From Gammaproteobacteria bacterium (GTDB taxonomy: Bacteria > Pseudomonadota > Gammaproteobacteria > HyVt-429), in NCBI GenBank assembly GCA_013152415.1, contig JAADGI010000032.1:1-64000 (forward strand): 64,000 nt of DNA. The letters run 5' to 3'. Each line of letters starts with the position of its first letter. The stretch's first letter is position 1. Shown piece by piece: positions 53,804 to 62,934 of this stretch. Below the pieces are notes generated by a model. It saw only the letters and a list, made by a program, of their open reading frames with translations. It was not told the DNA's origin and did not search any database. The position numbers and the translations under genes are program-made.

Positions 53804-55075
53804 ATGTCTGAATCTCCTGCCGTCCACCTGAATCACGATGACCAATTCAGCCTGGAGGAACACCTTGATCTCCTGGCGGAGATCAGTGAGGCCTTTGCCA
53901 CATCGCTCAATCTGGACGACACTCTGCAGCACGCGTTGAACCGTATCATGGAATACCTCGATGCCGAGGCTGCCTCTATATTTTTGCTGGATGAAGGTGA
54001 CACCAAGCTCAATTGCCGGGCCTGTGCTGGCCCCATTGATATCAAGGGTTTGCGCGTAGATGTTGGTCAAGGTGTGGTAGGGCGTACCCTCCAGGAAAAC
54101 CGCGTTATCATGGTGCGCGATGTAGATCAGGATCCTAGCTTTACAAATACCATCGACAAGCAAACCGGATTCAAGACACGTTCGGTGCTATGTGCTCCTC
54201 TCAAGCTTCGCGATCGTCGTATTGGCACCCTGGAGCTTATCAATAAGCGTTCCGTAGACGCCCTGTTTGACTCCCGGGATCAACGTCTACTTGAGACCTT
54301 GGCGGCATCGGCATCAATGGTTATTCACAATGCCACTTTGGCAGCCAGCTTGGTGGAGCATGAGCGTATACAGAGGGAATTGGAGCTTGCTGCAGAGATT
54401 CAACGTAATCTATTGCCGCATGACAGCACTGCCCTGTTTCCAGTGCATGGAATCAATATACCGGCACGCGAAGTCTCGGGTGATTTTTATGACTACTTTA
54501 CCCTGCCCGATGGACGCATTATGTTTAATTTGGCAGATGTCTCTGGAAAGGGGATGAATGCGGCCTTGTTGATGGCAAAGACCAGCAGTTTGTTTCATTG
54601 TTTAGGTAAATCTTTGACCAGTCCGGGCCAGCTCCTGGGGATATTGAACAATGAAATACATGAAAAGACGACACGAGGTATGTTTGTGACGATGGTAGGG
54701 GGTGTCTTCAACCCCGACGACCAATCGTTGTGTTTTGCCAATGCCGGTCACCAGCCCCCATTATTGGTTGATCAACAGGGTCAGTTCAGGGAGATTGAAG
54801 TTCAGGCCCCACCCTTGGGTATTGAGGCCCATACCGTGTTTCCTGAAACGCATCTTATTCTTGGTGGTGGGAGCCTGTACATCTATAGTGATGGGCTTAC
54901 CGAGGCCTGTGGTGCCAATGGCAAACAATTGGGCGTTTCTGGCATTAAGACCATGATCAAAGGCGTTGCTCACCTTTCCGCCGCCCAGCGAATCAAGGAT
55001 TTGGTTAAACAGGTGATGGATGGCACAGAAAGCTTGCATGATGACATGACCCTGATGGTTATTGAGGCAACCTGA
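53804..55075 (+). CDS. GAF-PP2C (SpoIIE/RsbU) serine phosphatase
   Basis: A 423-residue protein. A GAF domain occupies residues about 20-170, then a short coiled-coil linker (EHERIQRELELAAEIQRNLLP), and a PP2C/SpoIIE domain with metal-binding Asp in EVSGDFYDYF, LADVSGKGMNAAL, FANAGHQPP and YSDGLTEA, and DDMTL at the end. The phosphatase should remove phosphate from the STAS protein downstream. ATG 53804 is chosen over TTG 53801. Its stop overlaps the next start. Confidence 0.9.
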   Translation: MSESPAVHLNHDDQFSLEEHLDLLAEISEAFATSLNLDDTLQHALNRIMEYLDAEAASIFLLDEGDTKLNCRACAGPIDIKGLRVDVGQGVVGRTLQENRVIMVRDVDQDPSFTNTIDKQTGFKTRSVLCAPLKLRDRRIGTLELINKRSVDALFDSRDQRLLETLAASASMVIHNATLAASLVEHERIQRELELAAEIQRNLLPHDSTALFPVHGINIPAREVSGDFYDYFTLPDGRIMFNLADVSGKGMNAALLMAKTSSLFHCLGKSLTSPGQLLGILNNEIHEKTTRGMFVTMVGGVFNPDDQSLCFANAGHQPPLLVDQQGQFREIEVQAPPLGIEAHTVFPETHLILGGGSLYIYSDGLTEACGANGKQLGVSGIKTMIKGVAHLSAAQRIKDLVKQVMDGTESLHDDMTLMVIEAT

Positions 55076-55500
55076 TGGGGAAAAAATCAAAGGTCATTGA
55101 AACGCGTATCCAGGCCAAGCCTGAACAGCTCAAGCTGTTGCGTGGTGTAGTGCGTGATGCAGTACATATGAGCGGATGCAGCGACAAGACGGTCGAGCGG
55201 GTTGTGCTTGCAGTTAATGAGGCGGGGATGAATATTATTCAACATGCCTATAAAAATAATCCCGAAGGTGAGATTATATTAGAAATCATTGACAATGATA
55301 CCGAGCTCTTGTTTCGGGTTACAGACTTCGCAGAGCCCGTGGACATCAACAATATTAAACCTCGGCCTCTGGATAAATTACGGCCAGGTGGTTTGGGCAC
55401 GCATTTTATTAACGAGATAATGGATGAGGTTGTCTATTCCATACCTAAATGCGGTGTTGGTAATCAGGTGGTGATGAAAAAGACCATAAAATCGGATTGA
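55075..55500 (+). CDS. RsbW-like serine/threonine kinase (anti-sigma-type ATPase)
   Basis: A 141-residue GHKL ATPase: the N-box NEAGMNIIQHAYKNNPEG and the G-box PGGLGTHFINEIMD. It should phosphorylate the STAS protein at its Ser. The gene overlaps the phosphatase by one base and abuts the STAS gene. A target sigma factor is not linked. Confidence 0.9.
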   Translation: MGKKSKVIETRIQAKPEQLKLLRGVVRDAVHMSGCSDKTVERVVLAVNEAGMNIIQHAYKNNPEGEIILEIIDNDTELLFRVTDFAEPVDINNIKPRPLDKLRPGGLGTHFINEIMDEVVYSIPKCGVGNQVVMKKTIKSD

Positions 55501-55851
55501 ATGGGGGAGCTTCGCGCAGTGACTTATAAGATTACCCAACACGCTGGTTATTCAGTTGTACACTTGAAAGGTGATGTGGATTTGTCGACTTCACCCATCG
55601 CTAGAAAGCTTATCCTCGAATGCATTGAGGCCAAGCATAGTGTGCTTGTGGACCTGTCTGAGGTAGCGTACATAGACAGTTCCGGGGTTGCCAGCCTGGT
55701 AGAAGGTTATCAGCTTGCCAAGACCAATGGTGTCGAATTTGGTTTGGTCAATGTCAGTCAAGCGGCACTGGATGTATTGCAATTGGCACGTCTCGATACT
55801 GTATTTCCGATCCATGCTTCCTTGGATGATTTATCCAAGGTAATGAGATAG
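55501..55851 (+). CDS. STAS-domain protein (anti-anti-sigma / MlaB-like)
   Basis: A 116-residue STAS protein. The phosphorylation site region reads YIDSSGVASL, matching SpoIIAA/RsbV and also MlaB. The protein lies between the RsbW-like kinase and mlaE, so it could serve as the MlaB partner of the transporter under phosphorylation control. The ATG follows the kinase stop directly. Confidence 0.9.
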   Translation: MGELRAVTYKITQHAGYSVVHLKGDVDLSTSPIARKLILECIEAKHSVLVDLSEVAYIDSSGVASLVEGYQLAKTNGVEFGLVNVSQAALDVLQLARLDTVFPIHASLDDLSKVMR

Positions 55852-55865
55852 CTTGTCTCGTCGTT

Positions 55866-56654
55866 ATGCGGCAATACGCTGAGAAATTAGGCCGCGCCAC
55901 TGTTAGTGGCCTTGAGGAATTAGGTTACGCCCTGTCCCTGTTTGTGGAGTCTTTTTATTGGATTTTTTTTGGGTATCGCCGTGGTCAGTCGGTAAGTATT
56001 GCAGCAACCTTCAAACAGATGATGCAGGTGGGTGTCGCTGCCATACCCATTAGTGCGGCATTATCCTTCGCGGTAGGGATTATGCTCGCGATTCAAGGGA
56101 TACATACGTTGAAGGCCTTTGGTGCCGAGTCCCAGGTTGTCGTGGGTATTGCGCTCTCTGTGACCCGAGAATTTGCACCTTTGATTATTGGTATCTTGAT
56201 TGCGGGTCGCTCAGGTTCGGCCATTGCCGCTCGGGTGGGTACCATGCAAGTTTCGCAAGAAATTGACGCCTTACAGGTGATTGGTATAAGCCCAGTGCGC
56301 TATCTGGTGGCACCGGCCCTGTTGGCGATGATGGTTATGGTTCCCACGCTAACTTTTTTTGCGGATATAGTGGGTATGTTGGGCGGTGCATTTTTCAGCG
56401 TATTAGAGCTCAATATCAGCATGGAGGCCTATGTTGATCGTACTATCAAGGCCCTGACGGTGGATGACATATTGCAAGGTATCTGGAAGAGCATTGTTTT
56501 TGCAATTATTATTGCGGTGGTTGGGTTCATTAATGGTTTCTCGGTAACCGGTGGTGCTGAAGGGGTGGGCAAGGCAACCACCCGATCCGTAGTGCAGGCT
56601 ATCAGCTTAATTATTGTTGCCGATATGGCGTTTACGTTCTATCTCAACCACTGA
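55866..56654 (+). CDS. mlaE: MlaE-type ABC transporter permease
   Basis: A 262-residue permease of the MlaE family. ISAALSFAVGIMLAIQ, REFAPLIIGILIAGRSGSAIAARVGTMQVSQEIDAL and SVTGGAEGVGKATTRSVV are typical. It forms the membrane core of an MCE-type phospholipid transporter in the inner membrane. Confidence 0.93.
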   Translation: MRQYAEKLGRATVSGLEELGYALSLFVESFYWIFFGYRRGQSVSIAATFKQMMQVGVAAIPISAALSFAVGIMLAIQGIHTLKAFGAESQVVVGIALSVTREFAPLIIGILIAGRSGSAIAARVGTMQVSQEIDALQVIGISPVRYLVAPALLAMMVMVPTLTFFADIVGMLGGAFFSVLELNISMEAYVDRTIKALTVDDILQGIWKSIVFAIIIAVVGFINGFSVTGGAEGVGKATTRSVVQAISLIIVADMAFTFYLNH

Positions 56655-56656
56655 CT

Positions 56657-57484
56657 ATGACTACGACTAAAAAGATAAGCTCCGAGCCGGTAATAGAAGT
56701 GCAGGATCTGGTGGCGCACTACGGTAGCCGTGAGGTGTTGCATGGAATTAATCTGAGCATTCATGATGGAGAAATCATGGTCATCATGGGGGGGAGTGGC
56801 TCTGGTAAAAGTACGGTGTTGCGTCATATGCTGGGGCTCAATACCCCGAGCTCTGGGGCGGTCAAATTGCTTGGCCAGGACATTACCCGGATCACTTCCA
56901 AGGAGATCGACATATTGCGCCGAAATATTGGGGTATCATTTCAGGGTGGTGCTTTATTTAACTCCATGACGGTGGGTGAGAACATCATCTTACCCTTGCG
57001 GGAACATACCCAGTTGGATGAGAAGACGATGCAGATTATGTGTCGTATGAAGCTGGAGTTAGTCAGCCTTGCTGGGTTTGAAGATTTAATGCCCGCGCAG
57101 CTCTCAGGTGGTATGGTGAAACGTGCAGCCTTGGCCCGGGCTATTATTATGGATCCAAAATTACTGTTTTTTGATGAGCCATCAGCGGGGCTTGACCCCG
57201 TGGTTTCCGCTGAACTGGACGAATTGATACTGAGGATTCGCCAAGCCATGAAGACCACCATCGTAGTGGTCACCCATGAATTGGATAGTACATTCCGGAT
57301 CGCCGACCGCATTACAGTATTAGACGAAGGTAATGTCCTTATGGTGGGAACAGTTGATGAAGTTCGTAACAGTAAAAACAAGCGTATTATGGATTTGTTG
57401 GGGCGACGTGTCCGGGAAATCAAAATTGATGCGGAGGAATACCTCAATCGCCTGACCGGTGAACAGGTTAGAGAAACAGGATAA
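56657..57484 (+). CDS. mlaF: MlaF-type ABC transporter ATP-binding protein
   Basis: A 275-residue ABC ATPase: Walker A GGSGSGKST, signature LSGGMVKRAALARAI, Walker B LLFFDEPSAGLDP and the switch His in VTHELDS. It pairs with MlaE and lies two bases after it. Confidence 0.94.
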   Translation: MTTTKKISSEPVIEVQDLVAHYGSREVLHGINLSIHDGEIMVIMGGSGSGKSTVLRHMLGLNTPSSGAVKLLGQDITRITSKEIDILRRNIGVSFQGGALFNSMTVGENIILPLREHTQLDEKTMQIMCRMKLELVSLAGFEDLMPAQLSGGMVKRAALARAIIMDPKLLFFDEPSAGLDPVVSAELDELILRIRQAMKTTIVVVTHELDSTFRIADRITVLDEGNVLMVGTVDEVRNSKNKRIMDLLGRRVREIKIDAEEYLNRLTGEQVRETG

Positions 57485-57494
57485 TCCAAGGGAA

Positions 57495-58295
57495 ATGAAG
57501 CAAGATAATATTAATTACGTCGTGGTAGGCAGTTTTGTTGTGGTTGTGCTGGCTACGTTCCTGGTTCTGTTAGGAGTACTTACAGGTCGGGCCGGGTCTA
57601 CGGATAGCTATTATGCCATTTTTAATAATGTGACCGGTCTTGATTTGGGTACTGCCGTCACCTATGAGGGATATCAGGTGGGTCAGGTAGAGGATATTAA
57701 TGTCTTGCAAAAAGATGGCGTGACCCGATACCGTGTCGAATTTGGTATCCAGGAGGGGTGGAAGGTTCCCGCCGACAGCACCGCCTACATTCAAACGGCG
57801 GGTTTACTTGCTGCAGTAACAATTGACATAAAAGAGGGTAAGAGCAAGATTTATCACCAGCCCGGTGCCGAGCTAATAGGAGTGGTGGGTGAAGACATGC
57901 TTGCCACCATGGCAACAGCGGCGGCAGATTCGGGTGAGCTTCTGGTTTCACTGCAGAAAAGTGCAAAAGGACTTGAGCAGTTGCTTACCGGGCCTACGGG
58001 CAAAAAGATGGGTAGCGTTATCAATCAATTTGATATTGCCTTGGTGAAAGCCAATAAGCTGTTGGAAAATACCAATGATTTTATTCAGCATAATCGTGGT
58101 GATCTGGATCAGGCTATCACCGATCTAAGAGTTACCATGGGAGTGATGGCGAAGCATATCGATGGAATTGCCTTTAATCTTGAAGAGGCCAGTCGCAATC
58201 TACATGAGTTGACCCGTCAGGTGCGCGCCAAACCGAGTTTGCTGATACACGGTGGAAGTCAAAATAAAGGAGCAAGCGTTGAAAATGTGGAGTAG
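57495..58295 (+). CDS. mlaD: MlaD/MCE-domain protein
   Basis: A 266-residue protein with an N-terminal transmembrane helix (VVGSFVVVVLATFLVLLGVL) and an MCE domain with GLDLGTAVTYEGYQVGQVEDI, then a helical tail that may line a lipid tunnel. The ATG at 57495 follows AAGGGAA; a start within mlaF at 57459 is less likely. It is the periplasmic lipid-binding part of the transporter. Confidence 0.92.
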   Translation: MKQDNINYVVVGSFVVVVLATFLVLLGVLTGRAGSTDSYYAIFNNVTGLDLGTAVTYEGYQVGQVEDINVLQKDGVTRYRVEFGIQEGWKVPADSTAYIQTAGLLAAVTIDIKEGKSKIYHQPGAELIGVVGEDMLATMATAAADSGELLVSLQKSAKGLEQLLTGPTGKKMGSVINQFDIALVKANKLLENTNDFIQHNRGDLDQAITDLRVTMGVMAKHIDGIAFNLEEASRNLHELTRQVRAKPSLLIHGGSQNKGASVENVE

Positions 58296-58917
58296 ACGGG
58301 TTTGGGCCCATTATTGGACAGGGTGTGTTGTGATATTTGGACTTCTGGCCCTGTCATCCTGTGGGGGGGCGGGTACCGTTGTCGATGACCACTATTATCG
58401 TCTCATTACCGAACCCAATATTCCGGTGGCCAAATCGCCTAGTCTGGATGGCTTGCTCGTGGTGCAGCAATTTACTGCCGATGGCCCCCACAGTGGTCGA
58501 GCGATCGTCTACAGTCGTGTCGACGAACCCATGGAGCTACATTCCTATCGATACCATTTCTGGACAGAACCGCCGGCACGATTGATTCAACAGCAGTTGG
58601 TCCGCTCTCTGCGGCAGGCGAAGGTAGCCCAGGCAAGTCACCAACAAGACCCGGCGTTGCGTGAAGATTACACCCTGGTAGGGCACCTGCAGCGTTTTGA
58701 GATTGTGCGTTCACCCACCGAGCCCAGCGCGGTTGTTGTGATGGAGGTATCCCTGTTAAAGCGGGGGCAGTCCCGACCGCTCATGGCCCAGACCTATACT
58801 GCCGAGGTGGAGATCGAAGGTGGGTCGGTGAGTTCCGGTGTAGTGGCCCTGACACGGGCCTTGGTGCAGGTACAAAGGGCCTTAATCAAGGATATAAAGG
58901 GCTTGTCTGGCCCATAA
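58279..58917 (+). CDS. ABC-type transport auxiliary lipoprotein
   Basis: A 212-residue lipoprotein with a lipobox (LLALSSC, in LALSSCGG). The mature part matches the ABC_trans_aux family (DUF330/PqiC-like): DHYYRL near the N-terminus, SRVDEPMELHSYRYHFWTE in the middle. It replaces the role of MlaA or PqiC as an outer-membrane or periplasmic partner. I prefer TTG at 58279 after GGAG; it overlaps the mlaD stop. Confidence 0.85.
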   Translation: MKMWSRRVWAHYWTGCVVIFGLLALSSCGGAGTVVDDHYYRLITEPNIPVAKSPSLDGLLVVQQFTADGPHSGRAIVYSRVDEPMELHSYRYHFWTEPPARLIQQQLVRSLRQAKVAQASHQQDPALREDYTLVGHLQRFEIVRSPTEPSAVVVMEVSLLKRGQSRPLMAQTYTAEVEIEGGSVSSGVVALTRALVQVQRALIKDIKGLSGP

Positions 58918-59164
58918 TGGCCCCCATAAACTACCTGTAGGGACAAGGTGATGGGCCTGTTGTTGTAGTGCTGTTACCCTAAAATACTGTGGAAATGCTG
59001 AACACATCGATATTTCTGTGGTCTACATAGGTGCTGATCTGGGCTTGCAAGTCGGGTTGTAAATGGACCGCTTGCGGCTCGGCGCAGATTGACGCCAGAC
59101 GTAGATCACCATTACTCTACATGCTTTATACCTAATTCATTTAATTTCGGAGGCACCAAGACTC

Positions 59165-59836
59165 ATGGTACAGATTTCCCAATCTATTTCCCAAGGTCGG
59201 CAACAAGCCCTCGCCACCAACCGGCTTATACGTAACACCTACACGTTGTTGTCCATGACCCTGCTGTTCAGTGCCGCCATGGCGGGGGTGGCCATGGTCA
59301 ACAATGCCCCCATGCCCAATATCTGGCTGGTATTGGGGGGTTATTTCGGTCTGCTGTTTTTGACCAATTACCTGCGCAACAGCGCCTGGGGCCTACTATC
59401 CGTATTCGCCCTCACCGGGTTCATGGGCTACACCCTGGGACCGGTCATCAATGTTTATCTTAACCTGTATAGCAACGGCAGCCAGTTAGTGGCCTATGCC
59501 CTGGGGTCTACCGGGGCTATATTTCTAGGCCTGTCCTTCTACGTGCTCACTACCCGTAAGGACTTCAGTTATATGGGTGGTTTTCTTATGGCGGGTATCC
59601 TGGTGGCCTTTATTGCCGGTGTTGCCAATATCTTTTTGGCCATGCCAATATTGGCTCTGGTGGTGTCGTCCATGTTTGTGTTGCTGATGTGTGGCTTGAT
59701 CCTGTGGCAGACCAGCGCCATGGTCCACGGTGGCGAGACCAATTACATCATGGCCACAGTGACCCTCTATGTCGCCCTCTATAATCTGTTTACGAGCCTG
59801 CTGCAAATACTCGGGATATTTGGCGGCGAAGACTAG
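59165..59836 (+). CDS. Bax inhibitor-1/YccA family membrane protein
   Basis: A 223-residue, seven-helix protein. NTYTLLSMTLLFSAAMAG and the C-terminal YNLFTSLLQILGIFGG are typical of YccA. In Escherichia coli YccA regulates FtsH. The ATG follows GGAGGCACC. A terminator follows. Confidence 0.92.
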   Translation: MVQISQSISQGRQQALATNRLIRNTYTLLSMTLLFSAAMAGVAMVNNAPMPNIWLVLGGYFGLLFLTNYLRNSAWGLLSVFALTGFMGYTLGPVINVYLNLYSNGSQLVAYALGSTGAIFLGLSFYVLTTRKDFSYMGGFLMAGILVAFIAGVANIFLAMPILALVVSSMFVLLMCGLILWQTSAMVHGGETNYIMATVTLYVALYNLFTSLLQILGIFGGED

Positions 59837-60285
59837 ACAGTATTTCAGCAAAGATCTGCCTAAGGCCCTGCATTGCAGGGCCTTTTTTTGTGCGCCTGTG
59901 TTGGTCAGGCGTGATTCCCGGGATCACGATGGGTTTTTACAGAGTGTATGCCGTTTGTGCTTAAGCGGGGCTATGAGCGGCACATGCTCCAAGGTATTAG
60001 GTTATGTGCAGACGGTGTCAATAAACTGAACGGTACTGTTTGGCGATGAGTGGCAGTCAAAGGAATTCTTAGTCATCTTGCTGAGCCCTTTCCCCTGGAT
60101 AGTTTGGTTTCGCGTAATTTTATGGTTTGGTGAGAGCAAGCACCGTTCTGGTGTACCCAACAAATTGTTTGATGAGGGCTCTTTTGGGGTAAATTTTTCT
60201 GCAAAACTGCCGATAACCTACCCAGGACAATTTGGAGTCTTTAGGTTGATGTCCGACCATTCTTGCCGTCCAGGCAGATATATGT
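59837..60285. other. Gap after YccA gene
   Basis: The first part is the intrinsic terminator at 59862-59889. The remaining roughly 390 bases contain no gene, repeat or RNA I can name; short plus-strand frames near 60078 lack support. Confidence 0.4.
59862..59889 (+). terminator. Rho-independent terminator
   Basis: An 11-base perfect stem AAGGCCCTGCA / TGCAGGGCCTT with a minimal loop is followed by seven T residues, just after the YccA gene. Confidence 0.9.
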
Positions 60286-61452
60286 ATGTTGGGTAAAAAA
60301 AACTTTTTATTGTTGGGCGTGACTGTTTTGGTACTAGGTTTATGGCCTGGTAGCCAGGTTAATGGAGTCGCTGAATCGGTTAATGTATGGGGTGACTCGG
60401 GATTAAGTTCTACTGGCATCAATGGCAAAACGCTACAAGGGCAGGAATCAGGGTACTCCACCGTTCTTACGGAACCTGAAGGGCACATCACTTTTTCACA
60501 AGCCATGCGAACCAAGGGCGTACTGTTTTTTCTTGGGCTTACGGTAGTGCTGATTTTTGGTGTAGCCATAGGTCATTTGGCCGGGTTGCACGATAAGTTA
60601 AATCGTTATGAACATCGCCTGGGGAAAGAGGAAGAGGGCAAGAATACAGATAGCTTTGAGTTGCTCAGGTTGCAAAACATGTTGGATTGGTTGCCCAGTG
60701 AATGTTGGCTGTTCGACGCTAAGAGCTATAATTGTCTTCAGGCGAATATTCTGGCACGGGAAGGTGCTTTGGTGGAGGATGATGTCTCCGTTATGTCGCT
60801 CCCCGATTTGCTGGTGGATCTGGATCGAGACGCCTTTGATGTCTTGATCGGTGCGATCCGATCTGGAGAGCAATCTCATGTGGTGTTTCGTGCCCGGCGC
60901 CAACGGGCAGATGGTAGTAACTACCCAGCAGAGGTTAGATTGCAATGGTTGGATCAGGGGCCATCACCGGCAATTCTGGCGGTAATGTTCGATACCACCG
61001 AGTCTGAGCGACTTGGGTTTGCACTGCACCGGGAAAAAGAGTGTAACCGACTCGCCTTGGAGACGGTAGCGGAAGCCCTCATTATTACTGATGTGCAGGG
61101 TCGCATAGAGTACCTTAACCCGGTTGCAGAAAGCTTGTTGGGCCTGGTAGCCATTGATGTGTTAGGCCGTGCTATTGCCAAGACCGTAAAACTAAAACAA
61201 GGTAATATTGGTGGCCCCTGTGATCCAGTCTCCACTTGTATCGTCAGTAATGCCCCGCAAACACTTGCCGAAGACACCGAGATTGAAAATAGTCATGGCG
61301 CTCGTTATCGTACCCATGGGCTGGTCATTCCCCGTCTTGACCCGGATGGGATAGTGGATGGTGCGGTGATGGTTATGCGAGATATTGAAGAAATCAAGGC
61401 ACCCAGAGTTGCCAGCTTTCCCAATGATAAATATGATCGTGCGGCAGGCTGA
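60286..61452 (+). CDS. Membrane protein with two PAS domains and no output domain
   Basis: A 388-residue protein. An N-terminal hydrophobic segment and a second at about 79-100 border a small periplasmic loop. Two PAS domains follow (about 125-245 and 255-375), the second with ALIITDVQGRIEYLNPVAESLLG. The protein ends after the PAS-associated motif VMVMRDIEEIK without a GGDEF, EAL or kinase domain. It may act with a partner or be a truncated sensor. The next gene is on the other strand. Confidence 0.75.
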   Translation: MLGKKNFLLLGVTVLVLGLWPGSQVNGVAESVNVWGDSGLSSTGINGKTLQGQESGYSTVLTEPEGHITFSQAMRTKGVLFFLGLTVVLIFGVAIGHLAGLHDKLNRYEHRLGKEEEGKNTDSFELLRLQNMLDWLPSECWLFDAKSYNCLQANILAREGALVEDDVSVMSLPDLLVDLDRDAFDVLIGAIRSGEQSHVVFRARRQRADGSNYPAEVRLQWLDQGPSPAILAVMFDTTESERLGFALHREKECNRLALETVAEALIITDVQGRIEYLNPVAESLLGLVAIDVLGRAIAKTVKLKQGNIGGPCDPVSTCIVSNAPQTLAEDTEIENSHGARYRTHGLVIPRLDPDGIVDGAVMVMRDIEEIKAPRVASFPNDKYDRAAG

Positions 61453-61502
61453 GTCTTGTTGTACGGATGAATTGCAGGGCTGCCCCATTCGATCAGATTG
61501 TA

Positions 61503-62672
61503 CTACAGCAATCGCTGGTAGCGGTTAAACAGTTTTTTTAGCTTCTTACGATCGGCTTCCCAGGGGGAGGCCCATTCCAAGCCATGTGTCATAACCCCCC
61601 GACAAAGGCGCAATAGACCCGATACGTCATCACTGTGTACGAATTCGGGTGCTGGACCACCGCTGGCTTTGCAGTCGGGGCCACCTTCAAAACCCTGATT
61701 GTGGTAATTACCCAGTGGCACGGAAACTCCAATTGTGGAAAAGTTATAGGCCGTGGCGGCATAGGCTTCACAGGCACCACCGTCCATGATGCGTCGTTGG
61801 TGGCAAGTCGGCAGAAGTTTGTTGGCCAGATCACTGAGTACTTTTAAGCCGCCTGGGTCGAATGCTGTTTTTCTGTCCCCAAGCCGTACCACCGGGCCTT
61901 TGCCAACCTTGGCACCGACCAAGGTACGAGAGGCCTCCAGGCTTACACAAACTACAGGACGGCGTTTGTCGTGAAGCCAACCCAGTTCAAAGTGGCCAAT
62001 AGCCCCCACAAAGCCCACTTCCTCTGCCCGGGTCAATAGACCGATAAAGTCGGATCCATCCGATGGACAGCGTTTTGATGCCACGTAACGGGCTGTTTCG
62101 AGTATGGCAAACACACCCACCAGATCATCTGCAGCGCGGGTGTAGATCCGCTTGCCCTGCCTCCACAAAGGGGCGCGGAAATTAAATCCACCGTGTAGGG
62201 TTGTTGCCGCCGGTCGTTTGCTGGGGAAGGCGCTGCGGGACAGGCGCACTTCTGCAGAGACAATGCCTTGTCCGCGAGTACTTAATTGGGCACTCACCAA
62301 GTGTCCCTCTGTGATAGGTCCATTGCGGTCGGCAATCCAGACACGACTGCCACGTAAGTGTCTGGTAGGTGAGCCACCATACCAGCGCACTTTGAGGCGG
62401 GTTGTGGATAGCCAGCGACTACCATGAAAACCTGGGTGGTCCATGTGGGCAATAAAAACCCGCAGGGGTTCCTGGCGAGGTTGGGCAACGCGGTTTTTAT
62501 AGGCCTTTACCGAGTCCACCCCGACAATGATATTGCCCAGAGTGTCCTGACACCAGGGGATATTGATTCGATCCATTGCCTCCATGACTGTAGCCATGAC
62601 CTGGAATTCCCGAAATGGTGCAGTAGCCTGGGACAGTATCTTATAGAGCAAACGTTGTTGACGTTGGTTCAC
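61503..62672 (-). CDS. M42-type zinc peptidase-like protein
   Basis: A 389-residue metallopeptidase-like protein. HMDHPGF near residue 76 supplies zinc His and Asp, DDLVGVFAILE the bridging Asp, RAEEVGFVGA the catalytic Glu pair, and MDGGACEA and FVHSDD the last ligands. The domain is M20/M42-like (aminopeptidase). Substrate unknown. Confidence 0.8.
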   Translation of the reverse strand: MNQRQQRLLYKILSQATAPFREFQVMATVMEAMDRINIPWCQDTLGNIIVGVDSVKAYKNRVAQPRQEPLRVFIAHMDHPGFHGSRWLSTTRLKVRWYGGSPTRHLRGSRVWIADRNGPITEGHLVSAQLSTRGQGIVSAEVRLSRSAFPSKRPAATTLHGGFNFRAPLWRQGKRIYTRAADDLVGVFAILETARYVASKRCPSDGSDFIGLLTRAEEVGFVGAIGHFELGWLHDKRRPVVCVSLEASRTLVGAKVGKGPVVRLGDRKTAFDPGGLKVLSDLANKLLPTCHQRRIMDGGACEAYAATAYNFSTIGVSVPLGNYHNQGFEGGPDCKASGGPAPEFVHSDDVSGLLRLCRGVMTHGLEWASPWEADRKKLKKLFNRYQRLL

Positions 62673-62840
62673 GCGGTGTAACCATAAAAAGTTATTGATG
62701 GAATGTTTAAATGAACAGCTAAAGCACGCTCTGAATGTTGCTTCACTGTCGTCCTGTTACGCCCTCTCCTTCCGGGAACACCCCTAGAGTGTAAAAGGGT
62801 TGGGGAATAAAATAAGGATAAGTTATTGATTTTTAATATT

Positions 62841-62884
62841 CCCTCATCCTAAACTTCTCCCGGAGGGAGAAGGGATTATCAATT
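62841..62884. repeat. Dispersed repeat, copy C
   Basis: CCCTCATCCTAAACTTCTCCCGGAGGGAGAAGGG followed by ATTATCAATT. The core palindrome of the family is kept with compensatory changes (CTTCTCCCGGAGGGAGAAG). Confidence 0.7.
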
Positions 62885-62934
62885 ATGCGGCCACTGCGTG
62901 GCTACCAGGATAGCTGAAACAAGCAGGCCAATTA

